In this document: one piece after another, positions 45,510-54,261 of the stretch
How positions within the stretch are numbered: the first letter of the stretch is position 1
Layout: each line of letters begins with the position of its first letter
From: Aminiphilus circumscriptus DSM 16581
GTDB taxonomy: Bacteria > Synergistota > Synergistia > Synergistales > Aminiphilaceae
Direction: 5' to 3'
NCBI RefSeq assembly: GCF_000526375.1
Contig: NZ_JAFY01000007.1
Coordinates: 310,001 to 374,000 of the forward strand
Length of the DNA stretch: 64,000 bases
Notes under the pieces: model-generated
Database searches by the model: none
What the model was told of the DNA's origin: nothing
The model's input: only the letters and a program-made list of their open reading frames with translations
Made by a program: the position numbers and the translations under genes

Positions 45510-46892
45510 TCAGAAATTCCGGGGCGCGGCGCCTTGGGGACGGAGGAAAAGGGTGGGGAGGAAACACGCTCCCGCCACCGCGAGCCCTGCAAAGAGGGGC
45601 TCGCCGCCAAGTCCCGAGAGCGGCCAGAGAAGTGTTGTTGCGATGCCCCCCGCACTGGAGGCGAAGGCGATTCGGGCCGGAATCCTTTCGGGAAAGAGAA
45701 CCGCGAAGACCAGGGGAAAGAAGGTCCCCGCTCCACGAAGGCCCATGCTGAGGTAGCTCCAGACGAGAATGAGAGAGTCCCTTCCAAGGAGGCCGAAACC
45801 CGCCGCCGCCAGGACGACGAGAAAAACGGCCCAGCGGTTTGCCTGGAGGACGGAGCGTGGAGACAATCTCTTTCCTGCGAGAGGAAGGAGCACATCCTGA
45901 ACGAGGTTGGTGGCGATGCCCAGGGCCAGTCCCGCCGCGCATCCGATAACGGTAATGAGAATTCCCGACCAGAGAATCCCCGCGACAAAGGGGGAGAAGG
46001 TGATCCGGATAAAATGGGAAAGGGCCTGAGCGGGAGGAATCGTGATGCCCGCGGTCCGCATATGGAGCCCGACCCAGATGCCGAAGATACCGAGTGGTGG
46101 CATGATGAGCGCCGAAAGCAGGGCGCCCCGTCTCGCCGTCGCGGCGTCGGCGGCGGCAAAAATGGACTGGATGTAGATCTGAGTGCTCAGGACTCCCACG
46201 AGAAGAGAGGTCGCGGCGCCCAGATCCTTCGAGAACCCTCTTCCGAAGAGAGTGAAGAAGGGGTGGAACGGCAGGGCGTTCCATAGCGCTCCGGGTGTCG
46301 CTCCGTTCAACCAGGCCGCTCCGGCGCAGATGCCGAGAATGAGATAGAGAAAGAGGATTTTCGCCTTTCCCAGCGCGCCGAAGCTTCGCAATCCTCCGGC
46401 GAAGATGAAGCTCATCACCAGAAAGGCCGTTGCGAGCGTGGCGAGCTCCGGGGACAGGGGAAAGGCATTCTGGAGAAGGGCGATTCCCGAGAGGAACTGC
46501 GCCACCACGGAAATGAACGTTCCGAGAATCGAGGCGATCATCGCGGTGGCGGCGGTGGGACCGCCGTAGCGCAGGCGGAGAAATTGCGGGATCGTGGTAA
46601 GTTCCGTCTCCCGGAGGGGCGAAGCGAACCACAGCCCGAGGACCAGGCAGCCGAGACCGCCTCCGAGCGTGAACCACCATGCGGAGAGGCCGTACTGGTA
46701 AGCCATCTGAACGGTGCCCACGGTGGAAGCGCCTCCAACGAGGGCGCCGAGAAGGATGCCGACGACGCTTGCGGAAGAACTGCGACGTCCGCCGAGAGTG
46801 AAATCTCCCGCGGTTTTCGTCGCACCTCCGGAGAGCGTCCCTCCGAGAAAGAACAGAACGATGACGGCAAGAGCGGATGCGGTAAAGAACAT
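45510..46892 (-). CDS. sodium:solute symporter (SSS family)
   Basis: This 460-residue protein has about 12-13 membrane helices. It matches the solute-sodium symporter family through DFTLGGRRSSSASVVGILLG near residue 29, then GGASTVGTVQMAYQYGLSAW, and an RELTTIPQF-like segment (ETELTTIPQFLRLRYGGPTA). GTFISVVAQFLSGIALLQNA continues the core. Members carry sugars, amino acids, pantothenate or carboxylates, and the substrate here is unknown. GGGAGGT precedes the ATG. It is divergent from the next gene, with 84 bases between starts. Confidence 0.87.
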   Translation of the reverse strand: MFFTASALAVIVLFFLGGTLSGGATKTAGDFTLGGRRSSSASVVGILLGALVGGASTVGTVQMAYQYGLSAWWFTLGGGLGCLVLGLWFASPLRETELTTIPQFLRLRYGGPTAATAMIASILGTFISVVAQFLSGIALLQNAFPLSPELATLATAFLVMSFIFAGGLRSFGALGKAKILFLYLILGICAGAAWLNGATPGALWNALPFHPFFTLFGRGFSKDLGAATSLLVGVLSTQIYIQSIFAAADAATARRGALLSALIMPPLGIFGIWVGLHMRTAGITIPPAQALSHFIRITFSPFVAGILWSGILITVIGCAAGLALGIATNLVQDVLLPLAGKRLSPRSVLQANRWAVFLVVLAAAGFGLLGRDSLILVWSYLSMGLRGAGTFFPLVFAVLFPERIPARIAFASSAGGIATTLLWPLSGLGGEPLFAGLAVAGACFLPTLFLRPQGAAPRNF

Positions 46893-46976
46893 GAGGCAGG
46901 ACCTCCCCGGATTCAGCGAAGCTCGCGGGGATATGATACTCTACAACGAGAGAGTCGGTCGACAGGAGGTGTTTGT

Positions 46977-48188
46977 GTGTTTCATCGAGCCCGGGTGGTA
47001 CTGTTTCTTCTCGCGTTTCTCTGTGTTTCTTTCATTTCAGGACCTGAAACGGGGCTTGCGGTGCCGAAGGGAGTCGATCCCGTCGAAGAGGGATGGATGT
47101 GGCAGATTGCGGTGATTCCGCCTGTCGAGGGGTGGAATTCTCCGCAAGGGGAGTCCGTGTGGATGGCCCTCTCCCTTGCAGCCGGGGAAGTCAACGAGAG
47201 CCACGGTGGAGTCAATGGCCATGATGTCCGCTTTTTTCAGGTGACCCTCCCGGGTCGTGAAGATATTCCTTTGGATTTTCCTGGTTTGCTTCGGGAATGG
47301 AAGACTCGCCGGGTGATCGCGGTGCTCAGCTTCGCCGATGACGAGACGAATCTTTCCCTGATACCGCTCTTGCGGATTGAGGGAATGCCCCTGTTGTTGG
47401 CCTGGGGAGAATGGCTCTCCCTCCGGAACGGTGACGGGCAACCCGAGCCCTTCGTGTTTGCCCTGTCTCTCTTTCGTCGTTTTCGCATCGTGTCCCTTGC
47501 GGAGGAACTCCGGCGTACCATGCCGGAGGGCACGGGGATCGTTCTCGTGGCGGATCGCCTGGATCCGGTGCTGGCTGCATCGAGCGTTCTTTTGGACCGT
47601 CTTCTTCAGGACCGGGGGTTTGTCCCTCTTCCCGTGTGGGTTGCGGGAGCGGGAGACAAGGATGTCCGGTTCCGTCTTCGCGAGGCGGAAAACGCCGGGG
47701 GCCAGATCCTCGTGAGCCTTCTGGACGTGATGGGAACACTCGATCTCTGGCGCCAGATCAGGGAAACTGGAAGTCCGCTTGCGATTTGGTACGGAGGAAG
47801 CATGAGTCCCTTTCTCGCGGATCGAAAAGGATTGGTGCTCAGCGATCAGGACGAGCCGCTCTCGAGAGATCCTTCGTTGCGCGGATTCAGGCTTCGCATC
47901 TGGGATGTCCTCCGGGTCCGCGTGGCCGATGCGGCACTCGCCGCAAGGGCCTACGCACTTGCCCGTTGGTTTCTCCGTGGGCTGGAGGAGACACCTCCCT
48001 CGGATATCGCCAGGCTTCCGGAAAGGCTTGGAAACGCGACGGGCATTCCCTTCGGGGAAGAAATTCTTTCCATCGATCCCGCTACGCATCGTCCCCGGGA
48101 AAGAAAAGTCGCCGTTCTGGAAAGTGACGGAGCTGGATGGTTTTTGCGACGGATTGTTTCTGTTCCGTCCGGTGCTTTCCCGGAGTAA
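46977..48188 (+). CDS. periplasmic-binding-protein-like (type I fold) secreted protein
   Basis: This 403-residue protein has an N-terminal signal region (VVLFLLAFLCVSFISGPETG). The rest resembles LivK-type type-I binding proteins: IAVIPPVEGWNSPQGESVWM with ALSLAAGEVNESHGGVNGHD, and an AVLSFADDETNLSLIPLLRI block. No ABC permease or ATPase genes adjoin it. The GTG start at 46977 has a perfect AGGAGGT six bases upstream. The divergent neighbour is a sodium symporter. A sensor or scavenging role is possible. The family match is moderate, made from pattern only. Confidence 0.65.
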   Translation: MFHRARVVLFLLAFLCVSFISGPETGLAVPKGVDPVEEGWMWQIAVIPPVEGWNSPQGESVWMALSLAAGEVNESHGGVNGHDVRFFQVTLPGREDIPLDFPGLLREWKTRRVIAVLSFADDETNLSLIPLLRIEGMPLLLAWGEWLSLRNGDGQPEPFVFALSLFRRFRIVSLAEELRRTMPEGTGIVLVADRLDPVLAASSVLLDRLLQDRGFVPLPVWVAGAGDKDVRFRLREAENAGGQILVSLLDVMGTLDLWRQIRETGSPLAIWYGGSMSPFLADRKGLVLSDQDEPLSRDPSLRGFRLRIWDVLRVRVADAALAARAYALARWFLRGLEETPPSDIARLPERLGNATGIPFGEEILSIDPATHRPRERKVAVLESDGAGWFLRRIVSVPSGAFPE

Positions 48189-48344
48189 TCCGCTTCTGCC
48201 GGAGAATGGCACGGTTCCGTGGACATTCATGGGCACATTGCCCGCGCGAAAGCCAAGAGCGGCACAAAACGGGGAGACGAAGATCCTGTGATATGGTACT
48301 ATATGTGAAGCGAGGAACAATATTACCCGCAGGGGGGATTCCGT

Positions 48345-48719
48345 ATGAACCTGAAAACCGTGGCAGAATTGCTCGGAGCCGACGTTCTCTGCATCTCCGG
48401 GTGCTTGGAGGAAGTGGAGGTGGATCACGCATACGCGGCGGATCTCATGAGCGATGTCCTTGCCTTTGCATGCCCCGGCTCACTCTTACTCACGGGGCTC
48501 ACCAACGTGCAGATCATCCGTACCGCCCAGATGCTCGATATTCCCGCAGTGGTCTTCGTCCGAGGCAAGCGCCCCCAGGAAGAGGTGGTGAAGCTTGCCG
48601 AGCAGGTAGGGATATCTCTTCTGGTTTCCGCGAAAAGCATGTACGAGAGCTGTGGCCTTCTCTACAAAGCCGGTGTTTTTCCCTGCGATATTCCTGAGCG
48701 GGGAGGGGAATCCTCTTGA
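48345..48719 (+). CDS. DRTGG-domain protein, first of two
   Basis: This 124-residue protein consists of one DRTGG domain, a fold related to CBS-linked and phosphotransacetylase-type modules and of unknown ligand. Pattern: MNLKTVAELLGADVLCISGC, then AADLMSDVLAFACPGSLLLT, NVQIIRTAQMLDIPAVVFVR and ISLLVSAKSMYESCGLLYKA. The second DRTGG protein of the operon (50496-50831) has the same layout. GGGGGG precedes the ATG. Its stop overlaps the next gene's TTG start (TTGA), so translation is coupled. Confidence 0.82.
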   Translation: MNLKTVAELLGADVLCISGCLEEVEVDHAYAADLMSDVLAFACPGSLLLTGLTNVQIIRTAQMLDIPAVVFVRGKRPQEEVVKLAEQVGISLLVSAKSMYESCGLLYKAGVFPCDIPERGGESS

Positions 48720-49183
48720 CCGACCCGTATGTGGTGGAGTTCACGGTCGAGGGAGAGGATTTTCTCGCCGCAGGCGAGGCGTCGAACAACATCAAGGAGA
48801 CGCTGAAGATGCTCGGTGTTCCGTCAAGCATCTGCCGGAGGGCGGCGGTGATCACCTACGAGGCGGAGATGAATCTTGTCATTCATGCCCGGGGTGGTAC
48901 ACTGCGTGCGGAGATTACCCATGAGCGGATTGAACTCACTGCACGTGACGAAGGGCCCGGCATTGCGGATGTGGATCTGGCCATGCGCGAAGGGTACTCC
49001 ACGGCACCGGATCACGTGAGGGAACTTGGGTTCGGTGCGGGCATGGGATTGCCGAACATCAAGCGTAACGCGGACGCGTTGTATATTGATTCCGTCGTCG
49101 GAAGAGGGACGGAGCTTCGTGCGGTCATTTATTTCGATGGGGAGGACTCCTCGGGAGGTGGAAAAAGGAGGGCAATGTTGTGA
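48716..49183 (+). CDS. HATPase-type ATP-binding protein (RsbW/anti-sigma-like)
   Basis: This 155-residue protein is a stand-alone GHKL ATPase domain. The N box is YEAEMNLVIHARGG (Glu and Asn ligands of Mg-ATP), the G1 box ARDEGPGIADVDLA and the G2 box LGFGAGMGLPNIKRNADAL. Serine kinases of the RsbW/SpoIIAB type have this layout. No dimerisation/phosphoacceptor domain of a histidine kinase is present. TTG 48716 is the start, coupled to the previous gene; the stop overlaps the next start (GTGA). A target for the kinase is not visible, unless it is one of the DRTGG proteins. Confidence 0.85.
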   Translation: MTDPYVVEFTVEGEDFLAAGEASNNIKETLKMLGVPSSICRRAAVITYEAEMNLVIHARGGTLRAEITHERIELTARDEGPGIADVDLAMREGYSTAPDHVRELGFGAGMGLPNIKRNADALYIDSVVGRGTELRAVIYFDGEDSSGGGKRRAML

Positions 49184-50499
49184 TTTCAGGTGTCAAGATT
49201 CTGGATTCCGTTTGCAAGGGATGTGTGAACTGCATCAAGTCCTGTCCCACCGAAGCGATCCGCGTGGTGGACGGACTCGTACACATTATCCCTGAATTGT
49301 GCATCAGTTGTGGAGAGTGCTTGCGTACCTGTCGAGAAAAGGCTCTTGGCCTCGATGAGGACGATTGGGGTGTCCTTCGTGCTTACGGTTCCCCGATCCT
49401 TTTAGCGGATCCCACGTTTTATGTGCAGTTCGGTAGTTACTGGCGGCCTTCTCTTGTTCGCGAGGCGCTGCTGGGAGTCTGGGGTGTCGAGGATCTCGCG
49501 GAGGAGATGAGCGTTGCCTTCGACTTGGTGGCCTATGCGAATTGCCGTGCCATCGAGGAGACACCGCCCGACCGGCTTCCGCTCATTTCCACCTATTGCC
49601 CGGCCATGATCCGTCTCATCAGAGCGCGCTTTCCCGAACTTTTGGGACACTTGATTCCCTCGGAATCGCCCCTGGAGATTGCCGCGCTTCTCCATCGAAA
49701 GAACAAGGGGGATGTCCGTCCTGTCACCCTGGCCGCTCCCTGCCCGGCCAAAATAGCCATGGTCCGGGAACCCGTGGGAAGAGAAACGAGCATCGTCACT
49801 CACGCGGTATCTGTCCGTCGCGTGGTTCGAGATCTCCTCGCCGCTGGTTCCAGAGTGGAGCAGGATGTCCCTGCCCTGGAGAACAAACGATGGATTCTCT
49901 GGGGACTCCGTGGAGGAGAATCGCGGCACATGGCGCAATTTTCCCGCCGCCGTCCCTTGAGGACGCTTGCTGTGTCCGGATTGCGCAATAGCATCGACCT
50001 TTTGCGGGAGCTGGAGTTGGGACGTCTTCAAAACATTGACTTCGTGGAATGCCGTGTCTGTGACCTGGGGTGTATTGGAGGAATCGGCAATGCGGAATCA
50101 CGGTTTCTCGCCCATCTCCGTCTGAAAAACCTTCCCCAGAAGTGGCGTCTTTCTCCCGAGGAGAAAAGAACCGTGGAGGAACTTTACGAAAGCGGCATAT
50201 GGCGGCTCGAGAAGGCCGTTGAGCCGCTGGAGAGGCTTCCTCTCGGGGAAGACCTCGCGGAATCCATGGCCAAACTGAAGCGGCTCAAGTCCATCTATGC
50301 GGAACTTCCTCATCTCGATTGCGGCGCCTGTGGGCGCCCCTCCTGTCATGCTCTGGCGGAGGATGTCGTCCGGGGTGACGCGGAGATGACGGACTGTGTT
50401 TTCAAACTGCGGGATCGCATCGCTTCGCTGGCGGAGGAGATCACGAATCTCTCGAAGAATGTGCCTCACACACTGCGGACGAGGAGCGACGAACGATGA
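49180..50499 (+). CDS. ferredoxin plus [FeFe]-hydrogenase-like C-terminal domain plus Fe-S domain
   Basis: This 439-residue soluble protein has three parts. Residues 12-22 and 41-51 hold two CxxCxxCxxxC ferredoxin clusters. Residues of about 65-310 resemble the hydrogenase catalytic domain: STYCPAMIRL (C140), AAPCPAKIAM (C188) and VECRVCDLGCIGG (C294, C298) line up with the L1, L2 and L3 motifs, so all four cubane-ligand cysteines are kept. The proton-relay Cys before C140 is Tyr139. Residues 381-406 form a CxxCx4Cx16C Fe-S domain (PF04060-like). Catalysis is doubtful; sensing or electron transfer is likelier. Similar proteins accompany hydrogenases in Thermotoga. Confidence 0.85.
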   Translation: MISGVKILDSVCKGCVNCIKSCPTEAIRVVDGLVHIIPELCISCGECLRTCREKALGLDEDDWGVLRAYGSPILLADPTFYVQFGSYWRPSLVREALLGVWGVEDLAEEMSVAFDLVAYANCRAIEETPPDRLPLISTYCPAMIRLIRARFPELLGHLIPSESPLEIAALLHRKNKGDVRPVTLAAPCPAKIAMVREPVGRETSIVTHAVSVRRVVRDLLAAGSRVEQDVPALENKRWILWGLRGGESRHMAQFSRRRPLRTLAVSGLRNSIDLLRELELGRLQNIDFVECRVCDLGCIGGIGNAESRFLAHLRLKNLPQKWRLSPEEKRTVEELYESGIWRLEKAVEPLERLPLGEDLAESMAKLKRLKSIYAELPHLDCGACGRPSCHALAEDVVRGDAEMTDCVFKLRDRIASLAEEITNLSKNVPHTLRTRSDER

Positions 50500-50831
50500 C
50501 CATCGGAGAGATTCTTGCTCATCTCGGTGCGGACGTGGCGAATATTGGAGACGAGGAGCGGGAGGTGACCAGGGGAATCGTGGGCGACCTCCTGAGTTAT
50601 GTCATGGGCACGGCTCCGGAGAATGCCCTGTGGATCACGATCCACGGCCATCTGAACGTCGCTGCCGTGGCGGTCCTGCGGGACATTCCCTGTGTGATTC
50701 TTGCGGGAGGAAGAACGCCGAATCCTGATTTTCTCGAGCGCTGTCGCGCGGAGGGCATCGCCGTGGGGTTGGTGAAGGATACCGCCTTCGATGTATGCGG
50801 GAAACTGTGGGAGATCGGCTTGAGGGGTTGA
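50496..50831 (+). CDS. DRTGG-domain protein, second of two
   Basis: This 111-residue protein repeats the domain of 48345-48719: MTIGEILAHLGADVANIGDE, then VGDLLSYVMGTAPENALWIT, NVAAVAVLRDIPCVILAGGR and IAVGLVKDTAFDVCGKLWEI. Both end in a short helix with a conserved Cys (ESCGLL in the first, DVCGKL here). The ATG overlaps the previous stop (ATGA), so translation is coupled. The PHP gene starts four bases after its stop. Confidence 0.8.
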   Translation: MTIGEILAHLGADVANIGDEEREVTRGIVGDLLSYVMGTAPENALWITIHGHLNVAAVAVLRDIPCVILAGGRTPNPDFLERCRAEGIAVGLVKDTAFDVCGKLWEIGLRG

Positions 50832-50835
50832 CGCC

Positions 50836-51762
50836 ATGGAGAACGCTGGAACCGGGGGCCGTCGCGCCCGATCGGAAACGGAAGTGCATGCTCCGGAGAG
50901 CGGACATCCGGCGAATTCCGGAGCGAGCACGTCCCCAGTCGCGGGAGCAACGGCTCTTTTGCTGCGGCGGTTTCGCGTCGATCTGCATGTGCATTCCGTT
51001 CTCTCCCCCTGTGCGGAACTGGAGATGGGTGCGCGGGAGATCGTTCGCCGGGCCAGTAGGGAGGGAATCGCCCTTCTGGCCCTTACGGACCACAACGCGG
51101 TGGCCAATGTCCCAGCCCTGGCGGAGGCCGCGGAGGCCGAAAGGGAGAGGCTGCGCGCCTCCGGTGTGGATGACGGAGGTATTCCCAGGATTCTCTGTGG
51201 TGTGGAGGTGCAAACCGAGGAGGATATTCACCTGGTGGCTCTCTTCCGGAGTGCGGAGGATGGCTTTGTTTTTCAGGAATGGCTTTGGAAATCTCTTCCC
51301 TCCCGTGCCAACGATCCTGACATTTTCGGGTATCAGTTGATCATCGACGGAAAAAACGCGGTGCTTGACCAGGTGGAGACGCTCCTCGTCCAGGGGGTTT
51401 CCCGTTCCGTGGATGAAGTGATCGCGGAAATCCGCCGCAGAGGAGGGCTTTCCTTTCTCGCGCATGTGGATCGCCCCGGCTTTTCCTATGTGGCGGTGCT
51501 CGGCTCCGTGCCGGAGGACCTTGCTGTGGATGCGGTGGAACTGTCCCGGCGTCTTTCCGCCGAGGAGGCGCTTGTCTGGAGGGATCGGTTGGGAAGCAGG
51601 ACGATCCTTCGTTCTTCCGACGCGCACCGTCTTGAGGATCTCCGTCGGGAGCACTGCATGGAACTTCTTCTCGCGGAGCCGACCTTCGACGAAGTCGCCC
51701 TCGCCCTGCGAAACGAGGCAGGACGGTGTGTCCTCTGGCCCTGGGAGGAAACGCCGCCCTGA
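50836..51762 (+). CDS. PHP-domain metal-dependent phosphoesterase
   Basis: This 308-residue protein has a PHP domain from about residue 46. Metal-binding motifs are all present: FRVDLHVHSVLSPCAELEMG, ALLALTDHNAVANVPALAEA, LCGVEVQTEEDIHLVALFRS, GGLSFLAHVDRPGFS and ILRSSDAHRLEDL. The family hydrolyses phosphate monoesters or nucleotides of unknown identity here. The first 40 residues are poorly conserved, so a later start is possible. It is the last gene of the DRTGG-HATPase-Fe-S operon. PHP proteins also neighbour [FeFe] hydrogenase gene sets in other anaerobes. Confidence 0.87.
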   Translation: MENAGTGGRRARSETEVHAPESGHPANSGASTSPVAGATALLLRRFRVDLHVHSVLSPCAELEMGAREIVRRASREGIALLALTDHNAVANVPALAEAAEAERERLRASGVDDGGIPRILCGVEVQTEEDIHLVALFRSAEDGFVFQEWLWKSLPSRANDPDIFGYQLIIDGKNAVLDQVETLLVQGVSRSVDEVIAEIRRRGGLSFLAHVDRPGFSYVAVLGSVPEDLAVDAVELSRRLSAEEALVWRDRLGSRTILRSSDAHRLEDLRREHCMELLLAEPTFDEVALALRNEAGRCVLWPWEETPP

Positions 51763-51783
51763 TCGGTGATTCGGAAAGCGTTC

Positions 51784-52410
51784 TTACTTCGGTGTGTGAC
51801 GGGAGGCGAGTTCCCGCCACAGTTCTTCGAGGGGAATGTCCAGGGCGAGGAGCCCCACCAGAAGGTGATACAGAAGGTCCGACGCCTCGTACACCGCGCC
51901 TTCGCGGTCCTGGAGCGCCACGGCGAGAGAGGTTTCCAGGCCTTCCTCGCCGATCTTCTGGGCTACCCGGGGAATTCCCTTACCGAGAAGGCGGGCGGTG
52001 TAACTTTCCTCGGGTGAATCGTTTTTCCGTTTCTGCAGATAGCGCCAGAGGGTTCCGAGAAAGGTGGGATCTCCCGGAGGCGTTCCCCAGAGAGGGTTGT
52101 GGAAGCAGCTTTCCTTTCCCGTGTGGCACGCCGGTCCCGCCGGTTCCACAAGTGCCAGGATCGTGTCTCCGTCGCAGTCCGCCCGAAGCTCCCGGAGCCT
52201 CTGCGTGTTTCCGCTGGTCTCTCCCTTGTGCCATCTCCCTCCGCGGGATCGGCTGAAAAAGACCATCTCTCCCGTCGCGACGGTCTCTTCGAGCGCCGCG
52301 CGATCCGCCCAGGCCATCATGAGCACTTTCCCGGAAAGGGCGTCCTGGACGATGACCGGGATGAGTCCCTTCTCGTCAAAACGCAGTGTGTCCCAATGCG
52401 ACGTCGTCAT
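51784..52410 (-). CDS. hisIE: phosphoribosyl-AMP cyclohydrolase / phosphoribosyl-ATP diphosphatase
   Basis: This 208-residue fusion carries out steps 2 and 3 of histidine synthesis. The HisI domain shows [40 protein letters not shown] and a zinc-binding region with [20 protein letters not shown] followed by CHTG and SCFHN. The HisE domain has [20 protein letters not shown] and [20 protein letters not shown]. Its stop is only 21 bases from the end of the convergent PHP gene. A 364-base gap separates it from hisF. Confidence 0.95.
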   Translation of the reverse strand: MTTSHWDTLRFDEKGLIPVIVQDALSGKVLMMAWADRAALEETVATGEMVFFSRSRGGRWHKGETSGNTQRLRELRADCDGDTILALVEPAGPACHTGKESCFHNPLWGTPPGDPTFLGTLWRYLQKRKNDSPEESYTARLLGKGIPRVAQKIGEEGLETSLAVALQDREGAVYEASDLLYHLLVGLLALDIPLEELWRELASRHTPK

Positions 52411-52774
52411 GAGTCTCGTTCATTTCCTTTCATCGCGGATTCTCCACGGAAACTCCGAATGAACCGCTTCCGCGTCGTATGCCTTCTGTTTCGGATAAGA
52501 GAGATGTGCTGGTCTTGGCTTAGTAAGCCAAACGCAACAGCGTGGCGCTCGCTCGCGAGAAATTTCCGCTGGCGTGTCTGACTGAGGCGTTTTCACGGTC
52601 TCTTGTCGCGAAGCGCTACGGTTCTCTCCCGTTCGTCCCGGATGAGAAACCGAATGTCCTTTCCCTTTGAGAGGAGCTCCAGAAGCTCCCCGCCTTGACC
52701 TCCATGTTAGCGGAAGCAGCCTGTTCCACTTTGAGAGGAACGCCAGAAGCTTCCCGACCCATCAGTGTTCCCGT
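52411..52774. other. 364-base gap between hisIE and hisF
   Basis: No gene is recognised on either strand. The region contains a short palindrome TTGGCTTAGTAAGCCAA at 52515-52531 and an imperfect direct repeat (52659-52693 and 52722-52757). It interrupts an otherwise gapless operon. It may hold a promoter for hisIE, but none stands out. Confidence 0.5.
52659..52757 (+). repeat. pair of imperfect ~35-bp direct repeats
   Basis: Copy 1 (52659-52693) and copy 2 (52722-52757) share CTTTGAGAGGA, then CCAGAAGCT and CCCG, with single changes between. Their centres are about 63 bases apart. Function unknown. Confidence 0.55.
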
Positions 52775-53548
52775 TCAGACAAATGCTCCGTCGTTCTCCA
52801 GCCTCACGGCAAATCCTTTCCGCCGGAGTGCTTCCTTCACTTGGGAGATGCGGAGATGTCCGTAGTGAAAGATCGACGCGGCGAGCACCGCATCGGCTCC
52901 CGCCGCGAGAGCTTCGGCCAGATGTTCCGTCGTGCCGGCGCCTCCCGAGGCGATGACGGGAACCCGCACGGCTCGGGTCACGGCGGCGAGCAGTTCCGTG
53001 TCGTATCCAGCGGTGGTGCCGTCACGGTCCATGGAAGTGAGGAGAATTTCTCCTGCCCCGAGCCGTGCGCCTTCCCGGATCCAGTCGAGGCAATCCATGC
53101 CGGTGGCGGTCCTGCCACCCTCCACGTACACTTCCCAGGAGTCGCCCTTTTTTCGGACATCCACGGCGAGAACCACCGCTTGTCTTCCGAGGACGCGCGC
53201 GCAGGCGGTGAGGAGATCCGGAGTGCGCACCGCGGCGGTGTTGACGGAGACCTTGTCCGCACCGAGGCCGATGATCTCCACCGCATCCTCCGGCGTGGAA
53301 ATGCCTCCCCCCACGGTGAAGGGAATGGAGAGACGGTCTGCAACGGCGGTGACCCAGTCGCGCATGGTCTTGCGCCGTTCCGTCGAAGCGGAGATGTCGA
53401 GGAAGACGAGTTCGTCCGCTCCCTCTTCCATGTACAGGGCCGCGAGCGTCGCAGGGTCTCCCGCATCGCGGAGATCGACGAAATTGACGCCCTTCACCAC
53501 CCTGCCGTTCTTCACGTCCAGGCAGGGGATCACTCGGGATGTCAGCAT
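52775..53548 (-). CDS. hisF: imidazole glycerol phosphate synthase, cyclase subunit
   Basis: This 257-residue TIM barrel closes the imidazole ring with ammonia from HisH. Landmarks: [20 protein letters not shown] (catalytic Asp), [40 protein letters not shown] (second catalytic Asp) and [23 protein letters not shown] 53548 is chosen; it overlaps the 3' end of hisA by seven bases, so the two are coupled. The open frame extends upstream but lies inside hisA. Confidence 0.97.
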   Translation of the reverse strand: MLTSRVIPCLDVKNGRVVKGVNFVDLRDAGDPATLAALYMEEGADELVFLDISASTERRKTMRDWVTAVADRLSIPFTVGGGISTPEDAVEIIGLGADKVSVNTAAVRTPDLLTACARVLGRQAVVLAVDVRKKGDSWEVYVEGGRTATGMDCLDWIREGARLGAGEILLTSMDRDGTTAGYDTELLAAVTRAVRVPVIASGGAGTTEHLAEALAAGADAVLAASIFHYGHLRISQVKEALRRKGFAVRLENDGAFV

Positions 53549-54261
53549 AGGCGCCACCGTTGCAGCGCCGTGGCAAGATCGAACTCGCCTTCGTAGAGTG
53601 CCTTGCCTACCACGGCTCCCGTCAAGCCTGCCTCGTCCAGAAGATGGACGTGCCGTTCCGACCAGATGCCCCCCGCGGCAATGAGACGAGCTTCGGGACA
53701 GAGACGCAGCAGCCGCTGGTAGAGCGGGAGATCCGGGCCTTCGCCGGTGCCGTCTCTGTCCACGGCGGTGACGAGAAATTCCTCGTATCCCAGGTCGAGG
53801 AGGCGCCGCAGGAGCACCTCCGGAGTGAGGGTGCTCGTCCTGGTCCAGCCGGACACGGCCACCCATTCGCCCTTCACGTCCACTGTAGGCAAGAGACGAT
53901 TTCCGAATTCCTCCCGGCAACGGCGGGCGGTTTCCTCATCCTTCGCGAGAAGACTCCCCACCATAGCTCGGGAAGCTCCGGCGTCGAGCGTGGCGGCGAT
54001 ATCCTCGGGGCGCCGAAGTCCGCCTCCGTACTGCACGGAGAGCCCGAGTGCCGCCAGGTCCGGAAGCAGGTCCAGATGAACCGGTGCACCTCTCCGAGCC
54101 CCCTCGAGATCCACCACGTGAAGCCATGTCGCTCCCGCCTCGGCGAAGGATGCCGCCGTACCCAGCGGGTCGTCGCCGTACTCACTTCGGCGGCTGAAAT
54201 CCCCCTTGGTGAGACGTACCACCTTGTGTCCGTAGAGATCGATGGCCGGATAGACGATCAT
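53542..54261 (-). CDS. hisA: phosphoribosylformimino-AICAR isomerase
   Basis: This 239-residue TIM barrel isomerises ProFAR. It starts [20 protein letters not shown] with the catalytic Asp, and continues [40 protein letters not shown] and [20 protein letters not shown] carry the phosphate loops and the second Asp. The start ATG at 54261 overlaps the hisH stop. Length equals the family norm. Confidence 0.96.
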   Translation of the reverse strand: MIVYPAIDLYGHKVVRLTKGDFSRRSEYGDDPLGTAASFAEAGATWLHVVDLEGARRGAPVHLDLLPDLAALGLSVQYGGGLRRPEDIAATLDAGASRAMVGSLLAKDEETARRCREEFGNRLLPTVDVKGEWVAVSGWTRTSTLTPEVLLRRLLDLGYEEFLVTAVDRDGTGEGPDLPLYQRLLRLCPEARLIAAGGIWSERHVHLLDEAGLTGAVVGKALYEGEFDLATALQRWRLC

